The translations under genes and the position numbers were made by a program. DNA of 22,687 nucleotides. It comes from Acanthamoeba sp. SK_2022b (Eukaryota; Discosea; Longamoebia; Acanthamoebidae). The DNA lies in NCBI GenBank assembly GCA_027943245.1, contig JANDJZ010000829.1, positions 1-22,687 on the forward strand, in the 5' to 3' direction. Positions 18,501 through 22,687 of this stretch are shown in pieces (positions within the stretch are counted from its first letter, which is position 1; every line of letters begins with the position of its first letter). Below the pieces are notes generated by a model. The model was not told where the DNA came from and did no database searches. It saw nothing but the letters and a program-made list of their open reading frames with translations.

Positions 18501-18877
18501 GCGACCTCGTCCACCGCCAGACCGCCTGCACCGTCGTCAAGCACATGGCCCTCGGCGTCCAGGGCCTCTCCTCCGAGGACGCCGTCCTCCACCTCCTCAA
18601 CTACGTCTGGCCCAACATCTTCGAGACCTCGCCCCACGTCATCAACGCCGTCATGGAGGCCATCGAGGCCGCCCGCGTCTCCCTCGGCCCCTCGGTCGTC
18701 ATGCAGTACGCCCTCCAGGGCCTCTTCCACCCCGCCCGCAAGGTCCGCACCGTCTACTGGAAGATCTACAACATGCTCTACATCGGCGCCCAGGACGCCC
18801 TCATCCCCGCCTACCCCCGCCTCGACGACGAGCCCCGCAACACCTACCACCGCGCCGAGCTCGACTATTTCCTCTAA
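15506..18877 (+). CDS. SF3B1: SF3B1 (SF3b155/Hsh155), U2 snRNP splicing factor subunit, intronless
   Basis: Core scaffold of SF3b in the U2 snRNP; clamps the branch-site helix in the spliceosome. A single exon of 1123 aa (human about 1300). The start at 15506 gives [17 protein letters not shown], close to the human GYYDQEIYGG region. Six Trp motifs of the RWDETP type follow at W55, W67, W84, W107, W125 and W144, the ULMs that bind UHM partners such as U2AF65 and SPF45. [20 protein letters not shown] and the p14-contact-type PIRTPARK segment lead into the HEAT repeats (about residue 300 on). KVVKQC contains Lys611, equivalent to human K700. HEAT sequence is almost human-like (for example [33 protein letters not shown]), and it ends DYFL like human DYIL. 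The shortening is in the N-terminal linker. GC3 is near total, and preferred codons change from G- to C-ending along the gene. Confidence 0.97.
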   Translation: MSDKVAFASAGAFDKDLYSDGKEAYAKELPADESNGDNGHKQPTTEAPKKKRRRWDETPVAAPVSQWDDDGSATPAAPATGSRWDDATPTATAEATPTAKKPRRNRWDETPVAATPTDGARRSGWDETPKKGTGEETPRKRSRWDETPANVPLGAATPVGASAFDAMGATPVGNFANIQTPTPGQLQFMTPEQMHAMRWERDVDERNRPLSDEELDELMPSEGYSILEPPASYKPIRTPARKIAWTPTPLTGDGGFMMAEDDLGGGAGSHGGVDLEQPAGNLPAIKPEDKPYFEALLQDVNEEELSIEEQKERKIMKLLLKIKNGTPPMRKQALRQITDKAREFGPGPLFNQILPLLMSPTLEDQERHLLVKVIDRVLYKLDDLVRPFVHNILVVIEPLLIDEDYYARVEGREIISNLSKAAGLATMIATMRPDIDNVDEYVRNTTARAFSVVASALGIPALLPFLRAVCQSKKSWQARHTGIKIVQQIAILMGCAVLPHLRSLVDIIKHGLEDEQQKVRTITALSIAALAEAATPYGIESFDVVLKPLWYGIRKHRGKGLAAFLKAIGFIIPLMDAEYANYYTKEVMVILIREFSSPDEEMKKIVLKVVKQCVATEGVTAQYVRDEILPEFFKCFWIRRMALDRRNYRQLVDTTVELAHKVGAAEIVGRVVDDLKDESEPYRKMVMETVDRVVQGLGASDVDARLEEQLIDGILYAFQEQTSDDSHAILNGFGTVVNALNLRCKAYLPQIAGTIKWRLNNKSAKVRQQAADLIARIAPVMKTCGEEKLMGHLGVVLYEYLGEEYPEVLGSILGGLKAIVNVIGMEKMTPPIKDLLPRLTPILKNRHEKVQENCIDLVGRIADRGAEYVAAREWMRICFELLDMLKAHKKAIRRATVNTFGYIAKAIGPQDVLATLLNNLKVQERQNRVCTTVAIAIVAETCQPFTVLPALMNEYRVPELNVQNGVLKALSFLFEYIGEMGKDYCYAVTPLLEDALMDRDLVHRQTACTVVKHMALGVQGLSSEDAVLHLLNYVWPNIFETSPHVINAVMEAIEAARVSLGPSVVMQYALQGLFHPARKVRTVYWKIYNMLYIGAQDALIPAYPRLDDEPRNTYHRAELDYFL

Positions 18878-18951
18878 ATTCGAGTCTGTCATCCAACATG
18901 TAATGACACATCCCATCCATCCATCCTTCCATCTTCTTTCTCATCTCTCAT

Positions 18952-18990
18952 CTCTCATCTCTCTCTCTCTCTTGTGTGTGTGTGTGTGCT
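18952..18990. repeat. CT then TG dinucleotide repeats
   Basis: CTCTCATCTCTCTCTCTCTC is followed at once by a TGTG run, downstream of the SF3B1 stop. Confidence 0.85.
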
Positions 18991-19121
18991 CTTCCAGTGG
19001 TTTGGTGGTGGTCTCATCTTGTCAACCGTCTGCTGCAGGCATGTGGGGGGCAGGGCCTCAGTTCTGACGTCGCCATCCGCCTCTCTCCTCCTCCTCCTGC
19101 TCCAACGTTGTGGTGGTGGCA

Positions 19122-19144
19122 GGGAGAGAGAGAGAGAGAGAGAG
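19122..19144. repeat. (GA)n microsatellite
   Basis: An AG/GA run of about 11 units, followed by a GCGCGTGTGTGTGTG stretch, in the SF3B1/dynein spacer. Confidence 0.85.
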
Positions 19145-19923
19145 CGCGTGTGTGTGTGCATGTGTGTTTCGCGACACGCTCTTTTTTTTATAAAACAGTA
19201 ATTGGCACTTGTACAAGTGACCAGACCCTCTCTTTCTCTCTTTCTCTCCAGGCACCGCCGAGGGGGACCGAGGCCTCCTCTCGTCCGCTGAGAGAAACCG
19301 CTTGGTGGTGCGCACCTCCTTTCGCTTCTTCTTGTTGCGTGCGCAAGTCCTCCGCCACTGCCCGCCAACCCAAGCGTGGGGGGCAGGTTGTTGAACAACC
19401 ACACAAGAGAATTCTTTACCATTAAGTCGTATTGACCGTCGTTGACCTTGCCACGTAACTCCGAGCCGTCCCACAATGGCGTGCGGCCGAGTCGAAGGCG
19501 GCCTTGAAGTAGGGCCGAGGCCAGTGTTGAAGTACGCCGGCCCACCTAAGCAGTGGGCTGTGACCGTGCTTGCGGGGCATGTGGGTGGAGGGATTGGTGG
19601 CGTGCGCAGCGGAACGGGGGTTTAGGCCCACGCCGAAGGCCGCTGCCCCATTCCAGAAGGAGACTCGACATTGTGGCCCTCTCGGAAGGGAGGGCTTCAA
19701 GGTCGATGATGAGCGTCGCACCGCCTCAGGCTGGTTGACAGAGCAGGGAAAAGACGCCGGTCCCCTTGGTGGAGGGATCACAGCCCTGAGTGGGTCCTCT
19801 CGGGAAGCTGCGTATCGACTCCAACACCTCCACTTTTTGTATCCCCCCCAGAGCAGAGTGGCCCCTTCAACGCCATCCAAGGCACACACAACTTGCTCGG
19901 TCAATATTTGTGTTGGTGTGCAA

Positions 19924-19929
19924 TTTATT
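19924..19929 (-). terminator. Poly(A) signal AATAAA of the dynein intermediate chain
   Basis: AATAAA on the minus strand (TTTATT on plus) lies about 50 bases past the stop at 19980, the expected distance for a short 3' UTR. Confidence 0.6.
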
Positions 19930-19979
19930 TGATAAAAGGGTTGCAAGGCAACAGGTGGGTGGTCTCGATGTCGATCTCA

Positions 19980-21126
19980 TCAGATAAAGTCCATGTCCTC
20001 GGACTCGCGTGCGTGGGTCGCCGACGACGCAAAGGCCAGGTCCTTCAGGCTGGCCTCCATCTTGTCCCACTCCTGCGCGCTGGGCGAGGCGATCTGTGTG
20101 TGCGCGCGCGGGCGAAACCCAAGAGTGAGACGCCCGCGACGTCACGCCGTGCAGGCTCGCGTCGAGAGAGGAGGGAGGAGCTACCTCGGAGATGTCGTAG
20201 ACGTAGACGGAGCCGGTGGCGTCGCCGCAGATGATCTTCTTGCCCGACGGCGCCCAGCTGAGGCTGTTGAGGGCCTTGCCCGTGCCCACGGCCGTGCGGG
20301 CGTAGGGCGTCTGTGTTTCGTGACATGCGTGGCATTCCAATCACCACCACAAAAGGAGAAACGCGCGCGTGAGTTCCACTGCAGCGCGCGTGTCGTGTCA
20401 CGTGTGCGGTGAGGTCGCGCGCGTGCCTCGGGGTCCTCGTTGAGGTTCCACAGGCACAGACTGCCGGTGCCGTCGGCCGACGCGAACAGGGCCGGGTGGA
20501 TGGGCGACCTGCAGGTGAACGCGTGCGTGTGCGTTAGGTCGACAGAAATCCTACCTCAGCGACGAGACGGGGAGCGCGCACCAGGCCACGTCGTAGACGT
20601 ACTCGCCCACGTCCTCGAACGAGTGAAGCGGGAAAGTGTTCTACAAAATTCGGGCAGAAAATCGATTAATAAATAAAAATTAAATAATAATTAGAAATTG
20701 TTTGTGAAATAAATAAATTAAAAAAATAAAGATTTTAGCGAAACAGGAGCCAAACGAACCTTCTTGTTCCAGAGCTTGACCGACCAATCGACTGAGGACG
20801 TGAGGAAGTAGTCCGAGAAGTCGACGGGGCCGTGGGCAGGATGGAAGTCGAGCGCCGTGATGGGTCCCCTGTGCCCGCTGTACTGCTCGTACACTCCGCT
20901 CTTCCTGTGACCGCCAAAACAAAACGAAAACAAAACAAAAAACAAAACGTTTCGAATTTGCATTTGAATATTTGGATGCGGCGGCCGAGGGCACGTACGT
21001 GCCGTGGCGGTAGGCCTGGTAGACGGTGGCCTCCTCGCTGCCGACGAAGAATTCGTTGACCTCTCCCTCCGAGAAGGCCATGCACGTGGGCGCCACGTTG
21101 CCGCCGCCCGTCACCGACTTGCTCTG

Positions 21127-21190
<64 letters not shown>

Positions 21191-21664
21191 GCGTGTGTGC
21201 GTGTGCGTGTGAGTTGGGGCGTGTCGATCTCTCCGCGCGCGACGCACACGGGCGGGCGGAATACCTGTTTGTTGCGCAGTTCGAGCACTTCGAGCGGCTG
21301 GTGGAGGGACTCGAAGGCCCACACGCACATGCGGCCGTCGGTCGACACGGTGACCAGGTTGTTGGCGTTCTGTGTGCCCAGCACCGCGAGCGAGTAGACC
21401 GGGTGCGTGTGGCCGATCGACGACAGCGGCGTGCGCTGGATGGGCGTCTTCCGCGAGGCCCTGCTCCCCAAATCAACCCAACCCAACCGCACACGTCATG
21501 CCACGTCATGCCACGTCACAGCAGCAGCGACGTGGGGCGTGGGGGGAGGTTACCGCCGGTCCCAGAGGACGATCTGCCCAGAGTAGGTGCCGCCAATGAC
21601 CACGTTGGGCTGGTACTTGGCGAAAAGCGTGGAGAGCACGGGGGACTACTCGTACGAACACACC

Positions 21665-21702
<38 letters not shown>

Positions 21703-22621
21703 GTGAGCGAGGCATCACGGTTGTGTTGTGTTGTGGTGAGTTGTTGAGTTGTAGTGTTGCGTGGGTTGAGTCGATCGAGGCGAGTACCTGGCACTGGAGG
21801 ACGGACTCGGGCCGCTGGAGCATGTTCTGGAGGGACCACACGCACACGCAGCCGTCGGGCTCCTCCGAAATGCCGGTCTCGTTGGCCGAGTACGAGACGG
21901 CGATCAGGTCCATGTCCTGCCGCCATTCAAACAACAACAATTATAATAAATATATAAATATATAAATTGTAATAAAAACATAAAAAAGAAAATGAGATGA
22001 AGGTGTGAGCAAAAACGACGAGCGGAGGCGCAACACTGGCGCAAGGGGGTTGGGGGGACCTTGGGGGACCACGTGAGATCGGTCACGGCGCGGTACTTGC
22101 ACACCGACTCGTCGAACAGAGTCATCTGGTGTCGCACCTTCTGGCCCACGTCGAAATCACTGCACCGGCGGTCATTAAGGGCAAATAAATAGGCATAAAA
22201 TATTAATAATTAATAAATCAATCGATTAAAAAAAAAGAAAAGAAAAAGGAGGAAAAAGAATGATTGGGCTGTGGGCGCACCCGCTGGCGGAGCGTCGGTC
22301 GTCGTCCACGAAGTCGCGAGTGAGGTTGTACTTGTCGGCCAGGTAGATGGCCCGCTCCATGGTGCGCGTGGCCTTGTTGACGAAATGCCCAAAGTCGGCC
22401 GACTGCACGATCTCGCCCCGCTCGATCTCGTTCAGCTCTGTGACCGCCGCCCCGCCCCCCGCCACAAACACACACCACAGCCATGACGCGCGTGAGCGCG
22501 CTCGTGTTCGCTCCGGCCAGTCAAGTCGAGATTTGAGTCCACAACGTACCGGGCGGTGGCGGCGGGCCCGTCACCTTGGTCGCCCGCTCCTCGTCTTCGC
22601 CCTCCTCCTCGCCCGGCCCAG
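19980..22621 (-). CDS. DYNC1I: Cytoplasmic dynein 1 intermediate chain, 5' end outside window (partial)
   Basis: WD40 subunit that links the dynein heavy chain to light chains and dynactin for minus-end microtubule transport. Exons (minus): 22621-22550, 22437-22281, 22159-22060, 21916-21788, 21645-21554, 21460-21265, 21123-20999, 20904-20760, 20640-20555, 20508-20427, 20310-20185 and 20093-19980. An acidic linker leads to [16 protein letters not shown] and [13 protein letters not shown], the conserved pre-propeller segment. Propeller phrases are diagnostic: [88 protein letters not shown] and [13 protein letters not shown]. The tail [15 protein letters not shown] matches the family end. All 11 junctions keep phase. 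The 20426-20311 intron needs a GC donor. The light-chain- and p150-binding N-terminus lies beyond the right edge. Confidence 0.95.
21127..21185. repeat. (TG)n microsatellite, about 29 units, abutting a splice acceptor
   Basis: A near-perfect TG run lies inside the dynein intron 21264-21124. On the coding (minus) strand it is (CA)n ending directly at the AACAG acceptor of the exon at 21123. Confidence 0.95.
21661..21700. repeat. (CA)n microsatellite in a dynein intron
   Basis: A CA run of about 15 units lies within the intron 21787-21646. It reads (GT)n on the coding strand, upstream of the ACGAGTAG acceptor. Confidence 0.95.
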
Positions 22622-22655
22622 CTGGTGCGTAAAAAAGAAAAAAAAATGTAAATGT

Positions 22656-22682
22656 AATAATAATAATAATAATAATAATAAT
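22656..22682. repeat. (AAT)n trinucleotide repeat
   Basis: An AAT run of about 8 units lies at the right edge, within the intron upstream of the first visible dynein exon. Confidence 0.9.
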
Positions 22683-22687
22683 TTTAA

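Larger units (their letters stand above)
18878..19979. other. 1.1-kb convergent spacer, no gene recognised
   Basis: This lies between the 3' ends of SF3B1 and the dynein intermediate chain. It starts with CATC and CT/TG simple repeats (18910-18990), then a GA run with TG units (about 19124-19165). A GC-rich block (about 19430-19850) has overlapping open frames on both strands (up to 174 codons) whose translations show no domain. GGTTGTTGAACAACC at 19386-19400 is an inverted repeat. The block could be a decayed gene or element, but nothing identifies it. Confidence 0.5.

Noticed and set aside
16237..18903. An 888-codon open frame in another plus-strand frame of SF3B1
   Set aside because: Same cause; Gly/Ala/Arg/Pro-rich shadow sequence with no family, fully covered by the real gene.
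15719..18916. A 1065-codon open frame antisense to SF3B1
   Set aside because: It is a by-product of near-total GC3: stops are rare in the complement. The translation is Val/Asp/His/Gly-biased low complexity with no domain, while the plus strand is an unmistakable SF3B1.
1..22687. tRNA, rRNA, CRISPR array, transposase, integrase or viral gene
   Set aside because: Scanned for conserved tRNA arms, rRNA cores, spaced direct repeats and terminal inverted repeats with target duplications; none found. Repeats present are simple-sequence tracts.

Overview
The window is nuclear DNA from a free-living protist, most likely an Acanthamoeba-type amoebozoan. GC-rich coding DNA is cut by many short introns (about 60-240 bp). 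Genes lie a few hundred bases apart on both strands. The set includes COMPASS, spliceosome and cytoplasmic-dynein subunits next to fungal-style zinc-cluster factors. The organism is inferred from gene style only. I see no rRNA, tRNA, CRISPR array, intact transposon or virus.

Layout, left to right. (1) A divergent pair of paralogous Zn(II)2Cys6 proteins shares a 375-bp promoter: a minus-strand one cut by the left edge, and a plus-strand one (779-2802) with a coiled coil and a split PAS domain. (2) A minus-strand DH-PH RhoGEF (5137-2970) converges on it. (3) RBBP5/Swd1 of the COMPASS H3K4 methyltransferase runs on plus (5884-8467, 13 exons). (4) A long intronless low-complexity protein of unknown function follows (8814-10373). 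(5) A small secreted glycoprotein lies on minus (11253-10498). (6) A YqiA-like alpha/beta hydrolase lies on plus (11828-12811). (7) A secreted IPT/TIG-domain protein lies on minus (13769-12931). (8) Ribosomal protein eL30 on minus (15154-14503) is divergent from (9) intronless SF3B1 on plus (15506-18877). (10) After 1.1 kb without a recognised gene, a cytoplasmic dynein intermediate chain enters from the right edge on minus (22621-19980), with its 5' end outside the window.

The genes form no operon or pathway; they serve chromatin, splicing, translation, motor and signalling functions and share only promoters or 3' spacers. Exons were joined by hand from homology, GT/GC-AG sites and phase. 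Every joined coding sequence keeps its frame, and complete ones are exact multiples of three.

The most noteworthy signals are: the head-to-head Zn2Cys6 pair with an identical intron position and phase; a Zn2Cys6-coiled coil-PAS architecture resembling fungal ERT1/AcuK regulators; a switch inside SF3B1 from almost pure G-ending to pure C-ending Leu/Val codons; and a donor-site preference for GTNCGY, with two GC-AG introns that both read GCACGC.
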